NCBI GenBank assembly: GCA_024234895.1
Contig: JACKNJ010000006.1
Span: forward strand, 124,001 to 188,000
DNA length: 64,000 bases
Reading direction: 5' to 3'
From: Gammaproteobacteria bacterium
GTDB taxonomy: Bacteria > Pseudomonadota > Gammaproteobacteria > JACKNK01
Position 1 is the first letter of the stretch; each line of letters opens with the position of its first letter. The position numbers and the translations under genes are program-made. The notes below the pieces were generated by a model. It searched no databases. It was not told where the DNA came from and saw only the letters and a list, made by a program, of their open reading frames with translations. Below, one piece after another: positions 30,710 through 39,684 of this stretch.

Positions 30710-30970
30710 GGCTTTACGAATCACCAGATGAGTGAGGGGGTGAATGTCACAGCACCCCGGCCAGGCTGCCGTGAACACATTGCGGGAGGTCGAGTGGACG
30801 CCCGGGGTCGGCACCAACGTCGATCGCCAAGGTGGATCGAACCCCTGCTCGCTCTCCCCACCAACCCGAAGATGTCATGGTTTCCCGGCCCGCCGTCCCG
30901 ATCGCCCTTGCGTGGCCAGCCTTCCTGACCTGGCCGCGCCAGGCCAGCCCTCGGCGGCGGTGCCATGGCG
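30710..30970 (-). promoter_or_regulatory. 261-nt leader/intergenic region between the NIT-ANTAR gene and sor
   Basis: No gene is seen. In the sor orientation there is a hairpin (CCTGGC-GCG-GCCAGG or CTGGCC with a 6-base loop) near 30929-30943. A second lies close to sor (next entry). Neither has a T-run. The paired hexaloops with A at position 1 and G at position 4, expected of a typical ANTAR target, were not found by eye. No convincing -35/-10 pair was found. Confidence 0.35.
30737..30758 (-). promoter_or_regulatory. Hairpin 27 nt upstream of the sor start
   Basis: The arms GGGGTG (30758-30753) and CACCCC (30742-30737) flank a 10-base loop in the sor transcript. The ribosome binding region of sor itself is weak, so this structure could influence translation or RNA stability. 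No T-run follows, so it is not a simple terminator. Confidence 0.4.
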
Positions 30971-32233
30971 TCACACGGGCCCGTTCGACAACACCGCCTC
31001 AGCCACATCCACCAGGCGGATGTTCCTGTCCATGGAAAGCTTACGCATGAGCTTGTAAGCCTCGTCCTCGGCAATGCCCTCGCGGCTCATCAGCACGCCC
31101 TTGGCGCGATCGATGACCTTGCGCTCGGCCAGTGCCCGCTTGGCCGAAGCCAGCTCCTCCTCGACCTCGGCGAGGTGCCGGGACTGAGCCTGCAACACCT
31201 CGATCAGCGAATGCGGCTGGCCGGGCTGATCGGCCCCGCCGGCGCCGAAGCTCAGCGACTGGTCGATCGGCACCGCCGGGTCGAAGAAGCGATCGATCGC
31301 GGCGGCACGCTCCGGGGTGTTCTCGCGCAGCGACTTGAGCAGCCCCCTGGAATCCGACAACGCGCGCTCGGCGTCCTCGATCATCGCCGCGCAGTGCTGC
31401 TGCAAGGCGTTCACCAACTCGCGCTGGATCGTCCACAGATAGGTGATGCGCTCGCTGCACACCTCGAACCAGGCGTCGGCGAGGTTTGCGTCCAGCACGC
31501 CGCCGGGCGCGCAATCGCGGATCGCCGCGCGCAATCCGCCCAGCCGGGCAACGAAGGGGGTCGCGTCGATGGCCCGCCATTTGGCACGCGCGGCGTCGCT
31601 GCCGAATTCGAGGAACACGCGGATGTTGTTCTCCTGCGATTCGATCAGGTGCAGCACGCGCTCGCGCAGCGCCGCGTCGCAGACACCCGAACCGAACATC
31701 AGCGCACCGACCGCGCGTTCCTGCCCGGCCAGTTCCTTGCCCTCGATCAGGTTGAACAGGCTGACCAGCGCGCGCGAGACCTCCGGCGCGACCGCGCTGT
31801 CGGCGAGTTCGAAGATCAACGCGATCAGGCCTGCGATCAGGCGGCTGAACGCACTCACCGATTCCTGTCCGGCGAGATGCCGGTTGCCAACCCGGTTGCG
31901 CAGCTCCGGCAAGGCGTCCAGGCCGAGCAGCACCCAGGCCATCAGTGACACGACGCGCGCGTCGAACAGCACGCTGTCGTGCATGGCCTCGTCAATCATC
32001 TCGCGCAGCAGGCGCTCGATGGTCCCGGACTCCGCGATCATCTGCTGGCGGGTGGCCTCGAAGCGTTTGCCTGCGGACGCCAGATAGATGCTCGACGCAC
32101 CGCGTTCGGCCTGGAGCACATGAATCATGTGGCCGAGCACGCCGACCAGACGGACGCGGGATTGCAGCGCCTTGAGCTCCCCGATTTCGAGCTTCTTGGC
32201 AACCAGCAGGAGATGGGACACGGACAGGGACAT
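30971..32233 (-). CDS. NIT-domain ANTAR-type transcription antiterminator (NasR-like)
   Basis: The 420-residue protein has an N-terminal NIT (nitrate/nitrite-sensing) domain of about 300 residues. It includes VHVLQAERGASSIYLAS, QQMIAESGTIERLL and WFEVCSERITYLW. The C-terminal ANTAR RNA-binding domain has ALAERKVIDRAKGVLMSREG and DEAYKLMRKLSMD. There is no signal peptide or membrane segment, as in Klebsiella NasR, which binds nitrate and prevents leader termination. No nitrate-assimilation genes are near; the next gene on the same strand is sor. A regulatory link is possible but not shown. Confidence 0.9.
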   Translation of the reverse strand: MSLSVSHLLLVAKKLEIGELKALQSRVRLVGVLGHMIHVLQAERGASSIYLASAGKRFEATRQQMIAESGTIERLLREMIDEAMHDSVLFDARVVSLMAWVLLGLDALPELRNRVGNRHLAGQESVSAFSRLIAGLIALIFELADSAVAPEVSRALVSLFNLIEGKELAGQERAVGALMFGSGVCDAALRERVLHLIESQENNIRVFLEFGSDAARAKWRAIDATPFVARLGGLRAAIRDCAPGGVLDANLADAWFEVCSERITYLWTIQRELVNALQQHCAAMIEDAERALSDSRGLLKSLRENTPERAAAIDRFFDPAVPIDQSLSFGAGGADQPGQPHSLIEVLQAQSRHLAEVEEELASAKRALAERKVIDRAKGVLMSREGIAEDEAYKLMRKLSMDRNIRLVDVAEAVLSNGPV

Positions 32234-32411
32234 GGCGGATTCGAGCGGACGCGGATGTCTCTATCGTATCCGATGCACGCCCCCGCTTCGGGCGGCGTAC
32301 TCCGGGCAGGCGGATTCCGGGACACCCTGAGCGCGATGCCTGCGCGGCACTTGCAAGCCGGCAAGCCCGCCGGGATCATCGGGCGATTCCGATGACGCGT
32401 AGGCCCGTACC

Positions 32412-34274
32412 GTGAAAAAACCCGCCGAACTCGTTGAAGCCTGGCTGGCAATCGACAACCGGGACGAACTGCGCCGCGCCCTCCTCGCCAGCCGCGTGGA
32501 ACTCGCGCTGCCGCAGGCCCGCAAGCTCGAAAGGCATCTGAACGATCTCGGTCAAGGCGACCCGCTGCGCCTCGCCTTCGTGCACACCTACACCTCCGAA
32601 CTGCTCGACCCGTGGCTGGGCTTCGAGGCGGCCGTCGAAGGCTTCGCGGCGGACATCCACCACGCGCCGTTCGGTCTCAGCCTGCACGAGGCTCGCGCGG
32701 ATTCCGATCTCGCCAGACACGGCGCCGACATCACCGTGCTGATGTTGCAGCGCACCGACCTGGACCCGGAACTGGCGCAGCCGCTCGCCGCCTTCGACGC
32801 CAACGAGCGCGCGGCACTCCGGGAGCGGGCGCTGACCCGGCTCGACGACATCGTCCGGCTGTTTCGCGACGCCCTGTCCGGGCAGTTGCTGATCAGCCTG
32901 CTGCCGGCCTGGCAACCCCCCGGTGGCGGCCTCCATGACGCACAGTCCGAGGCCTCCGAATCCGGATTCTGGGCCGAGCTGCGCGCCAGTTTCACGCAGC
33001 GCCTGCGCGACCGGTTCAGCGCCACGCTGTGGCTCGATCTGGACGAGATGCTCGCCGATCTCGGTCGCGAACGTTGCTTCGACCCGCGCCTGTGGTTCAT
33101 GTCGCGCTTCCCGTTCACGCCGCTCGCGGCGCGGGCGCTGTCGCGACGCATCGTCAAGCTGGCGACCGCGCTCAAGCGACCGAAAGCGAAGGTCATCGCC
33201 CTGGATGCCGACAACACCCTCTGGGGCGGCATCATCGGCGAGGATGGCCTGAACGGCATCGCGCTCGGCCCGGATTACCCCGGCAGCCTTTATCTGGCCT
33301 TCCAGCGCCGCCTGCTGGATTTCCAGCAACGCGGCTTCATCCTCGCGCTGTGCAGCAAGAACAACCCCGGCGACCTCGACGAGGTACTGGAGAAGCACCC
33401 GCACCAGCTGCTAAAGGATGGCCATTTCGCCGCCCGGCGCGTCAACTGGACGCCGAAGCCGCAGAACCTGCGCGACCTTGCTGTGGAACTGAATCTCGGT
33501 CTGGAGTCGTTCATCTTCGTCGACGACAGTGACCACGAATGTGCCGCCGTGCGCATGGAACTGCCGCAGGTCGAGGTCGTCCAGGTTCCCAGTCACCCGC
33601 TCGACGTGCCCGGCTGCCTGGACAACGTGGCGCGCCTGGAAATCCTCGCGCTGACCGGCGAGGACCGCCGCAAGACCGCGATGTACGCCGAGGAGCGCAA
33701 ACGTCGCGACCTGCAACAGAGCGTCGCCGGCGGCGGCGGCGGTCTCGACGACTACCTGCGCTCGCTGCACATGGTCATGCGCGTCGGCGTGGACGAGATG
33801 GGGCAGCTCAAGCGCCTGACCCAGCTCACCAACAAGACCAACCAGTTCAACCTGACCACGCGCCGCTACGACGAGGACCAGATGCAGGGCTTCCTGGCCG
33901 ATCCGGACACCCTGGTCGCGCATTTCGCGATCGCCGACAGCTTCGGCGACAGCGGCGTGGTCGGCCTCGCGATCGTCAGGCTCGGCGCGGGCAGCGCCGA
34001 GATCGACAGTTTCCTGATGTCCTGCCGCGTGATCGGCCGGAAGGCGGAATCGGCCTTCCTGGAACTGCTGCTGCGCGCGGTCGCCGAACGCGGCCTATCC
34101 TCGGTGACCGGCGACTACCTGCCGACGGCGAAGAACGCGCTGGTCAAGGACTTCCTCGCCGAGCATGGCTTCACCCCCGGCGACGATGGCCGCTGGCACC
34201 GCGATCTGAACGCCTTGCCACCGCGTCCCGAAAGCGACTTCCCGATCGAAATCCGGGTAGAGTCCACGACCTGA
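32412..34274 (+). CDS. FkbH-like HAD-IIIC phosphatase/glyceryltransferase
   Basis: This 620-residue protein starts with GTG 32412. The N-terminal half has an SGNH-like or substrate domain (LAFVHTYTSELLDPWLG). The middle is a HAD-IIIC domain with ALDADNTLWGGIIGEDG and KNNPGDLDEVLEKHP and the motif FVDDSDHECAAVR. The C-terminal part is GNAT-like (DSFGDSGVVGLAIV, DSFLMSCRVIGRKAESAFL). FkbH enzymes dephosphorylate 1,3-bisphosphoglycerate and load the glyceryl unit onto an acyl carrier protein. An ACP gene follows within 22 bases. No polyketide synthase is nearby. Confidence 0.88.
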   Translation: MKKPAELVEAWLAIDNRDELRRALLASRVELALPQARKLERHLNDLGQGDPLRLAFVHTYTSELLDPWLGFEAAVEGFAADIHHAPFGLSLHEARADSDLARHGADITVLMLQRTDLDPELAQPLAAFDANERAALRERALTRLDDIVRLFRDALSGQLLISLLPAWQPPGGGLHDAQSEASESGFWAELRASFTQRLRDRFSATLWLDLDEMLADLGRERCFDPRLWFMSRFPFTPLAARALSRRIVKLATALKRPKAKVIALDADNTLWGGIIGEDGLNGIALGPDYPGSLYLAFQRRLLDFQQRGFILALCSKNNPGDLDEVLEKHPHQLLKDGHFAARRVNWTPKPQNLRDLAVELNLGLESFIFVDDSDHECAAVRMELPQVEVVQVPSHPLDVPGCLDNVARLEILALTGEDRRKTAMYAEERKRRDLQQSVAGGGGGLDDYLRSLHMVMRVGVDEMGQLKRLTQLTNKTNQFNLTTRRYDEDQMQGFLADPDTLVAHFAIADSFGDSGVVGLAIVRLGAGSAEIDSFLMSCRVIGRKAESAFLELLLRAVAERGLSSVTGDYLPTAKNALVKDFLAEHGFTPGDDGRWHRDLNALPPRPESDFPIEIRVESTT

Positions 34275-34296
34275 TCGAACCACAACAAAAGCCGCC

Positions 34297-34533
34297 ATGA
34301 GCCGATTCGAAAAAATCCGCGACGCGATCGCCGATACCCTCAACGTCTCCGCCGACAGCATCACCGAGACCACCGTTGCGGGCGATCTTCCGGCCTGGGA
34401 TTCGCTCGGCCACATCAACGTGATGATGGCCATCGAGGCCGCTTTCGACACCATGCTCGACCCCGAGGAGATGAACGACCTGACCTCGGTGCCGAAGATC
34501 CTCGCCTATCTTGACGCCAACGACCTCGACTGA
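34297..34533 (+). CDS. Acyl carrier protein
   Basis: This 78-residue ACP has the phosphopantetheine site at Ser36 in PAWDSLGHINVMMAIE and the C-terminal helix DLTSVPKILAYLDAND. It is distinct from the fatty-acid ACP (LGADSLDTVE is absent) and resembles standalone ACPs of FkbH pathways. It lies between the FkbH-like gene (22 bases) and the AAC(3)-like gene (15 bases), so it probably carries the glyceryl group between them. Confidence 0.9.
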   Translation: MSRFEKIRDAIADTLNVSADSITETTVAGDLPAWDSLGHINVMMAIEAAFDTMLDPEEMNDLTSVPKILAYLDANDLD

Positions 34534-34548
34534 GGCCGGACCGCCGCG

Positions 34549-35463
34549 ATGAGCCTGTTCGAGGTGCTTTCCGACCTGGCGAACCGCCATCTCGACGAAC
34601 AGCGCCGCGCCCGCCTCCGCGAGGTCTACCTGAAGACCCGCACCCGCCTGAACCCGCTGTTGAAACTGGTCAACGGCAGCTTCGACGCGGTCACTCTGCG
34701 CGACCATCTCGCCGCCCGCCTCGGCGACGATTTCACCGTGCTCATGGTGCACAGCTCCATGAACAAGATGGCGCCGATGTACACCGGCACGCCGCTCGAC
34801 CTGGTGCGCATGCTGATCGACTTCGTCGGTCCGGAACGCACCCTGGTCATGCCCGCGTTCTACTTCGGCGACCCCAAGATCGGCGGCAACCGAGCCACCT
34901 TCCTCGCCAATCCACGCTTCGACCTGCGTCGCACACCATCGCAGATGGGCCTCGCCACCGAACTGTTCCGCCGTACCAAGGGTGTCGTGCAGAGCCGCCA
35001 TCCCGTCTATCGCGTCGCCGCGCTCGGCCCGCTTGCCGCAGAGATCTGCGCCGGCCACGAGAACGCCGATACGCCAGCGGGCCCTGGTACCCCGTTCGAG
35101 ACGATGTACCGACACGACGCGCGCGTGCTCGGCATCGGCAAACCCATCGACGTCCTCACCCAGGTTCACTACGTCGAAGACTCGATGGGGCTCGACTTCC
35201 CGGCCAGCTGCGCGCGCCGTGAGCCGCTGCCGGTCACCGTCGTCGTCGACGGCAACACCGAAGTGCAGGCCGCGCTGAACGGCTACGAGGTCGCCTGGCG
35301 GCGCGACATGTTCCGCCTTCGCCACATCCTCCCCGCCGGCATCATCGACGAATGGCAATTCCACCGCGTGCCCATGTTCACGACCCGGGCCAAACCCCTG
35401 GTCGAGGCGCTGTTCGAGGCCGCCGGACGCGGCGACACGGTCTACGCCCCTCCCCCCTCCTGA
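34549..35463 (+). CDS. AAC(3)-family N-acyltransferase
   Basis: This 304-residue protein belongs to the aminoglycoside 3-N-acetyltransferase fold, with VLMVHSSMNKM, DFVGPERTLVMPAFYFGD, the Arg-rich FDLRRTPSQMGLATELFRR, SRHPVYRVAALGP and the conserved His of TQVHYVEDSMG. Many members modify amino sugars of surface polysaccharides and do not give drug resistance. After an FkbH-like enzyme and an ACP, its acyl donor may be a glyceryl-ACP. Resistance activity should not be assumed. Confidence 0.85.
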   Translation: MSLFEVLSDLANRHLDEQRRARLREVYLKTRTRLNPLLKLVNGSFDAVTLRDHLAARLGDDFTVLMVHSSMNKMAPMYTGTPLDLVRMLIDFVGPERTLVMPAFYFGDPKIGGNRATFLANPRFDLRRTPSQMGLATELFRRTKGVVQSRHPVYRVAALGPLAAEICAGHENADTPAGPGTPFETMYRHDARVLGIGKPIDVLTQVHYVEDSMGLDFPASCARREPLPVTVVVDGNTEVQAALNGYEVAWRRDMFRLRHILPAGIIDEWQFHRVPMFTTRAKPLVEALFEAAGRGDTVYAPPPS

Positions 35464-35472
35464 ACGCGCCCG

Positions 35473-37167
35473 TCAATCCCCGTTCACGGGCCCCATGTGC
35501 CACACACTGATGCGGTCGCGCCCACCGCGTTTGGCCGTATACAGCGCCTGATCGGCGCTCGACATCAGAACCTCGAGTGAATCCGCGCCATCCGGCGTGG
35601 TCGCGAGCCCCACGCTGACGGTCAGGCGCAATTCGCCCGCCCTGGTCGGCAAGGGTTGCTTCAACGCGACCCGCAAGCGCTCGGCGATGTCGATCGCCTC
35701 GTCCTCGCTGGATTCGGTCAATATGCACGCAAATTCCTCGCCGCCGATACGCGCGACCAGATCGTATTCGCGAATGACCTCGACACAGCGGCGCGCAACG
35801 ACCCGCAACACCTCGTCGCCGACGGGATGGCCGAATTGGTCGTTGACGTCCTTGAACAGATCGACATCGATCATCAACAGGCTGAGCGGATGCCGCTTGC
35901 GGCGCGCGTAGTTCAGGGCACGTTCGCCGAACTGGTAGAAATGACGCCGGTTGGCGATCTGCGTCAGCGCATCGGTGTGGGCGGCGTGTTCCAGCGCCTT
36001 GGCGAGCTTGTCGCGCTCGGCGACCTGTTCGCGCAGGGCCACCGTCGCGATATCGATCTCGCGGACCAGGCGCCGTGTCCCCACCGCCCACAGCCAGAAC
36101 AGCAGCGACTCGACGACCAGGAAGCCGATCACGCCGTAGACGATGTTGGTCCACACGCCCTGCCGGAACCCGGCCACCATCCCGGTGGCGTCGAACCACC
36201 CCAGCACCAGCCCGGAAGCGGTGCGAGCCGGATCGCGCTGACCGGCGAAATCGCGCAGCTGAAAGCCGGTAACGGCAACATCACGCCCGCCGAATCGGAC
36301 CAGACGCGTGCCGGGGTTTTGGTATAGGTCGGCGATTTCGGGCAAGGCCACCAGGTCGATTGCCTGTTCCGATGTCGTCGAATCGACCAGAAAATCGTCA
36401 TTGGCCCGGTGCTCCCGCATGAACTGTCGGAGCAGATCCGGCCACATCGTCGCGCGTGCATGGTCCATGGTCATCAGCACCGCGACATCGATGCCCAGCA
36501 CCTCGCGGACGTTATCCAGCGTGTGGTTGAAGCTGGTCCCGGCCTCCAGCGCGCCGATATGCCGGCCAGGCTGACCGTCGTCGCCGGGTTCGAAGAGCGC
36601 AACCACGCCGCGAATGCCGGCATAGATACGTCCGGATTCGAAGCCGACGGCCGGCTCGAGGGTGTCGTTCACGGTCGCGATGATGTGCCGCAGGTCCGAC
36701 ATGTCATCGCCGAATCGGCCCGGCTTGTGGACCCGGAGATACGAATGGCTGCCCGGTGCGAGATGGTAATGAAGCTGGCGGATATCGTACTGCTCATGCA
36801 TCGCCCGCCAGCTGGCTTCGAGATGCCGAAACAGGCGTTCACGCAGCAGGGCGGCTTGTTCCCCGCCCGGGCCCGGACCCCCGCCTTCCTCGTGCACCGC
36901 CCGCACACCTTCCGCGAACAGTGCGGTGGCGACCCGGTCGTGCCCCACGAAAGTCGCCACCTGCTGCATGAACAGGGCGGTCTGGCGAACGCTCAGGTCG
37001 AAGGTTTCCCGGAACTGCGCACCCTGACGGTTCAGTTGCTCGTCGAGAACCGACTTCGCGCTGTGGTAGTTGATCGCGATGAACGCGGTGTCGGACAGGA
37101 TCAGCGCCAAGGACACGACCCAGAACAGGCGTTGGCCTTTCAACTTCGGCAGCGCGACGCTCACCAC
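35473..37167 (-). CDS. Membrane-bound diguanylate cyclase with extracytoplasmic sensor
   Basis: This 564-residue protein has a first membrane segment (LFWVVSLALILSDTAFIAI), a periplasmic sensor of about 290 residues that looks Cache-like (HYHLAPGSHSYLRVHKPG, PAVGFESGRIYAGIRG), and a second membrane segment (IVYGVIGFLVVESLLFWLWA). A short coiled-coil linker (AVTLREQVAERDKLAKAL region) leads to a GGDEF domain. The active site is GGEEF in RIGGEEFAC, and an RxxD inhibitory site (REYD) lies five residues before it. It makes c-di-GMP and should be subject to product inhibition. It is convergent with the AAC(3)-like gene, with only 9 bases between them. Confidence 0.92.
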   Translation of the reverse strand: MVSVALPKLKGQRLFWVVSLALILSDTAFIAINYHSAKSVLDEQLNRQGAQFRETFDLSVRQTALFMQQVATFVGHDRVATALFAEGVRAVHEEGGGPGPGGEQAALLRERLFRHLEASWRAMHEQYDIRQLHYHLAPGSHSYLRVHKPGRFGDDMSDLRHIIATVNDTLEPAVGFESGRIYAGIRGVVALFEPGDDGQPGRHIGALEAGTSFNHTLDNVREVLGIDVAVLMTMDHARATMWPDLLRQFMREHRANDDFLVDSTTSEQAIDLVALPEIADLYQNPGTRLVRFGGRDVAVTGFQLRDFAGQRDPARTASGLVLGWFDATGMVAGFRQGVWTNIVYGVIGFLVVESLLFWLWAVGTRRLVREIDIATVALREQVAERDKLAKALEHAAHTDALTQIANRRHFYQFGERALNYARRKRHPLSLLMIDVDLFKDVNDQFGHPVGDEVLRVVARRCVEVIREYDLVARIGGEEFACILTESSEDEAIDIAERLRVALKQPLPTRAGELRLTVSVGLATTPDGADSLEVLMSSADQALYTAKRGGRDRISVWHMGPVNGD

Positions 37168-37353
37168 GGGGCAACTTCTCTAACGAATCAGTTGCCCTGA
37201 TTGTTACCGCAAACCCGCTTTGTGCACAGGGCGTTCCCGCGCGCCGGACATGCAGGGCGCCATGTCGGGAGATACGCGCAACCCGGCGATTCCGTTACCC
37301 TCCGGGGCAGTCATCCAGTGCAGTGCGGCACTCGACCACCCAAGGGTAAACAC

Positions 37354-38589
37354 GTGTCCGAAGTCATCCTCATCCAGGTTTCCGGCATCGACCGGCCCGG
37401 CATCACCGTCGCGCTGACCGAAGTGCTCGCGCAGTACGGCATCGACGTGCTCGACATCGGCCAGTCGGTGATCCACGACACCCTCTCGCTCGGCCTGCTG
37501 GTCGAAGTGCCGACCGAGGCCACCACCTGCCCGATGTTCCGCGACCTGCTGTTCCGTGCCCACGAACTGGACCTGAACATCCGCTTCAATCCGGTCAGCG
37601 ACGCCGACTACGAGCACTGGGTCGCCGAACAGGGCCGCCACAAGCACATCGTCACCCTGCTCGGCCGCGCGATCCGTGCCGAACACATCGCGCGGGTGTC
37701 GGCGATCGTCGCCGGCCACGGCCTCAACATCGACCAGATCAGCCGCCTGTCCGGGCGTGTTTCGCGTCGCGCGGATGCCGATCCGGCCCGCCAGAAAGCC
37801 TGCATCCAGATGACCCTGAGCGGCCCGGTCGACGATCTGCCCACGTTGCACGCCGACTTCCTGCGCCTCGGCCAGGCCCTGGACGTCGACATCGCCTTCC
37901 AGGAAGACGACATCTACCGCCGCAACCGCCGTCTGGTCTGCTTCGACATGGACTCCACGCTCATCCAGTGCGAAGTCATCGACGAGCTCGCCGTCGAGGC
38001 CGGCGTCGGCGAACAGGTCGCCGCGATCACCGAATCCGCGATGCGCGGCGAGCTCGACTTCAAGGAAAGCTTCCGCCGCCGCCTCGCCCTGCTCGAGGGC
38101 ATGCCCGAATCGGTGCTGGCGAAGGTCGCGGAGCGCCTGCCCATAACCGACGGCGCCGAACGCCTGATCTGCAACCTGCGCAAACTCGGCTACAAGGTCG
38201 CGATCCTGTCCGGCGGCTTCACCTACTTTGCCGAACACCTGCAACGCCGCTTCGGCATCGATTACGTGCACGCCAACCAGCTCGATTTCGTCGACGGGCG
38301 CCTCACGGGAAAGATCAAGGGCGAGGTCGTCGACGGCGCCCGCAAGGCCGCGTTACTGCGAGAAATCGCCGCAAGGGAAGGCGTCAAACTCGAACAGGTC
38401 ATCGCGGTCGGCGACGGCGCCAACGACCTGCCCATGCTCTCCATCGCCGGCCTCGGCATCGCCTTCCACGCCAAACCGATCGTCAAGGAGCAGGCCCGCC
38501 ATTCCATCGCCACGATCGGCCTGGATGGGGTGCTTTATCTGCTGGGCATGCGGGATTGGGAGGTGGATAAATTGCAGGCCGGAAAGTGA
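37354..38589 (+). CDS. serB: Phosphoserine phosphatase with N-terminal ACT domains
   Basis: The 411-residue protein starts at GTG 37354, with AAGGGT about 10 bases upstream. The open frame before it is not family-like. It has an ACT pair (VSEVILIQVSGIDRPGITVA, HIVTLLGRAIRAEHIARVSA). The HAD domain has motif I CFDMDSTLIQCEVID, motif II ILSGGFTYFAEHL and motif IV VGDGANDLPML. It completes serine synthesis. It is divergent from the diguanylate cyclase gene. Confidence 0.96.
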   Translation: MSEVILIQVSGIDRPGITVALTEVLAQYGIDVLDIGQSVIHDTLSLGLLVEVPTEATTCPMFRDLLFRAHELDLNIRFNPVSDADYEHWVAEQGRHKHIVTLLGRAIRAEHIARVSAIVAGHGLNIDQISRLSGRVSRRADADPARQKACIQMTLSGPVDDLPTLHADFLRLGQALDVDIAFQEDDIYRRNRRLVCFDMDSTLIQCEVIDELAVEAGVGEQVAAITESAMRGELDFKESFRRRLALLEGMPESVLAKVAERLPITDGAERLICNLRKLGYKVAILSGGFTYFAEHLQRRFGIDYVHANQLDFVDGRLTGKIKGEVVDGARKAALLREIAAREGVKLEQVIAVGDGANDLPMLSIAGLGIAFHAKPIVKEQARHSIATIGLDGVLYLLGMRDWEVDKLQAGK

Positions 38590-38689
38590 CCGTCCGGCAT
38601 CCGAGGGCTGCCAACTACTGCCCGCCAACAACGCCGCCCGAGTGAACAAGGGCGTTGTCCGCTGACCAGGCAAGGTTCGCGGAACAAAA

Positions 38690-39625
38690 TCAGGCGATCG
38701 CTTTCCAGAGCAACGGCAGATAGTGGTCGACCAGCAGGAAGGCGAACAGCGCCATCAGGTAGACGATCGAGTAGCCGAAGGTCTTCATCGCAATGCCGGG
38801 TTCGGCATCGGCCTTGAGCTTGTAGGCGTAATACAGGAAGCCGGCACCGAGACCGAGCGCGCCGATCAGGTAGAACACGCCGGACATCTGCACGACGAAC
38901 GGCAGCAGCGTCACGATCAGCAGGATGTAGGTGTAGAGCAGGACCTGCAGGCGGGTGAACGGGATGCCGTGGGTGACCGGCAGCATCGGGATATCGACCT
39001 TGGCGTATTCGTCGCGGCGGTGGATGGCGAGCGCCCAGAAATGCGGCGGCGTCCACGCAAAGATGATCAGGAACAGCAGCAGGCTGTGCGGATCGACTGT
39101 GCCGGTCACTGCGGCCCATCCCAGCACCGGCGGCGCGGCGCCGGCGGCGCCGCCGATGACGATGTTCTGCGGCGTCGCGCGCTTCAGCCACATCGTGTAG
39201 ACGATCGCGTAACCGATCAGCGACAGGAAAGTCAGCAAGGCGGTCAGTGGATTGACCAGGAACCACAGGATCAGCATCGACACGACGCCGAGGATGATCG
39301 CGAAGCTGGCCGCCTGGGTGGTGGTCAGCGTGCCCTTCGGCAGCGGACGGTACTGGGTGCGCGCCATGATCGCATCGGCGCGACGGTCGACCAGATGATT
39401 GATCGCGGCGGCGGAGCTGGCGGCCATGCCGATACCCAAAGTGCCGAACACCAACGGCATCCACGGCACCATGCCGGGCACGGCGAGCATCATGCCGACC
39501 ACGGCAGTGAACACGATCAGCGCGACGACCTTGAGCTTGCACAGGCCGAGGAATTCGCGCGCCAAAGTGCCCAGATCCACGGTCGGTCGACCCGCCACGC
39601 CGGCGTTGCCGGAAACCGTCTTCAT
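38690..39625 (-). CDS. cyoE: Protoheme IX farnesyltransferase (heme O synthase)
   Basis: The product from ATG 39625 is 311 residues, the usual length. The start is supported by a GAGGG element upstream; a GTG at 39682 would extend the protein by 19 non-conserved residues. It is a UbiA-fold membrane enzyme with NHLVDRRADAIMARTQYRPLP, YTMWLKRATPQNIVIGG, FAWTPPHFWALAI and the YAKVDIPMLPV segment. It makes heme O, the substrate of CtaA, and is the last gene of the oxidase assembly block. Confidence 0.95.
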   Translation of the reverse strand: MKTVSGNAGVAGRPTVDLGTLAREFLGLCKLKVVALIVFTAVVGMMLAVPGMVPWMPLVFGTLGIGMAASSAAAINHLVDRRADAIMARTQYRPLPKGTLTTTQAASFAIILGVVSMLILWFLVNPLTALLTFLSLIGYAIVYTMWLKRATPQNIVIGGAAGAAPPVLGWAAVTGTVDPHSLLLFLIIFAWTPPHFWALAIHRRDEYAKVDIPMLPVTHGIPFTRLQVLLYTYILLIVTLLPFVVQMSGVFYLIGALGLGAGFLYYAYKLKADAEPGIAMKTFGYSIVYLMALFAFLLVDHYLPLLWKAIA

Positions 39626-39684
39626 ATCTGTACCCTCTTCAACCGGGTTCATGCCTGGCTCCACCGGAAATGACGTAGACACCG

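Noticed and set aside
30831..30848. tRNA T-arm-like sequence (GGTTCGATCC) in the sor leader, minus strand
   Set aside because: The flanks do not pair properly and no acceptor, D or anticodon arms could be built.
30710..30970. Classical ANTAR double-hexaloop target
   Set aside because: No pair of hairpins with the expected A1/G4 hexaloops was found by eye; the only 6-base loop found (TGGCGC) lacks these bases.
34549..35463. Aminoglycoside-resistance gene
   Set aside because: The AAC(3) fold is present, but the FkbH/ACP context points to biosynthetic acylation.
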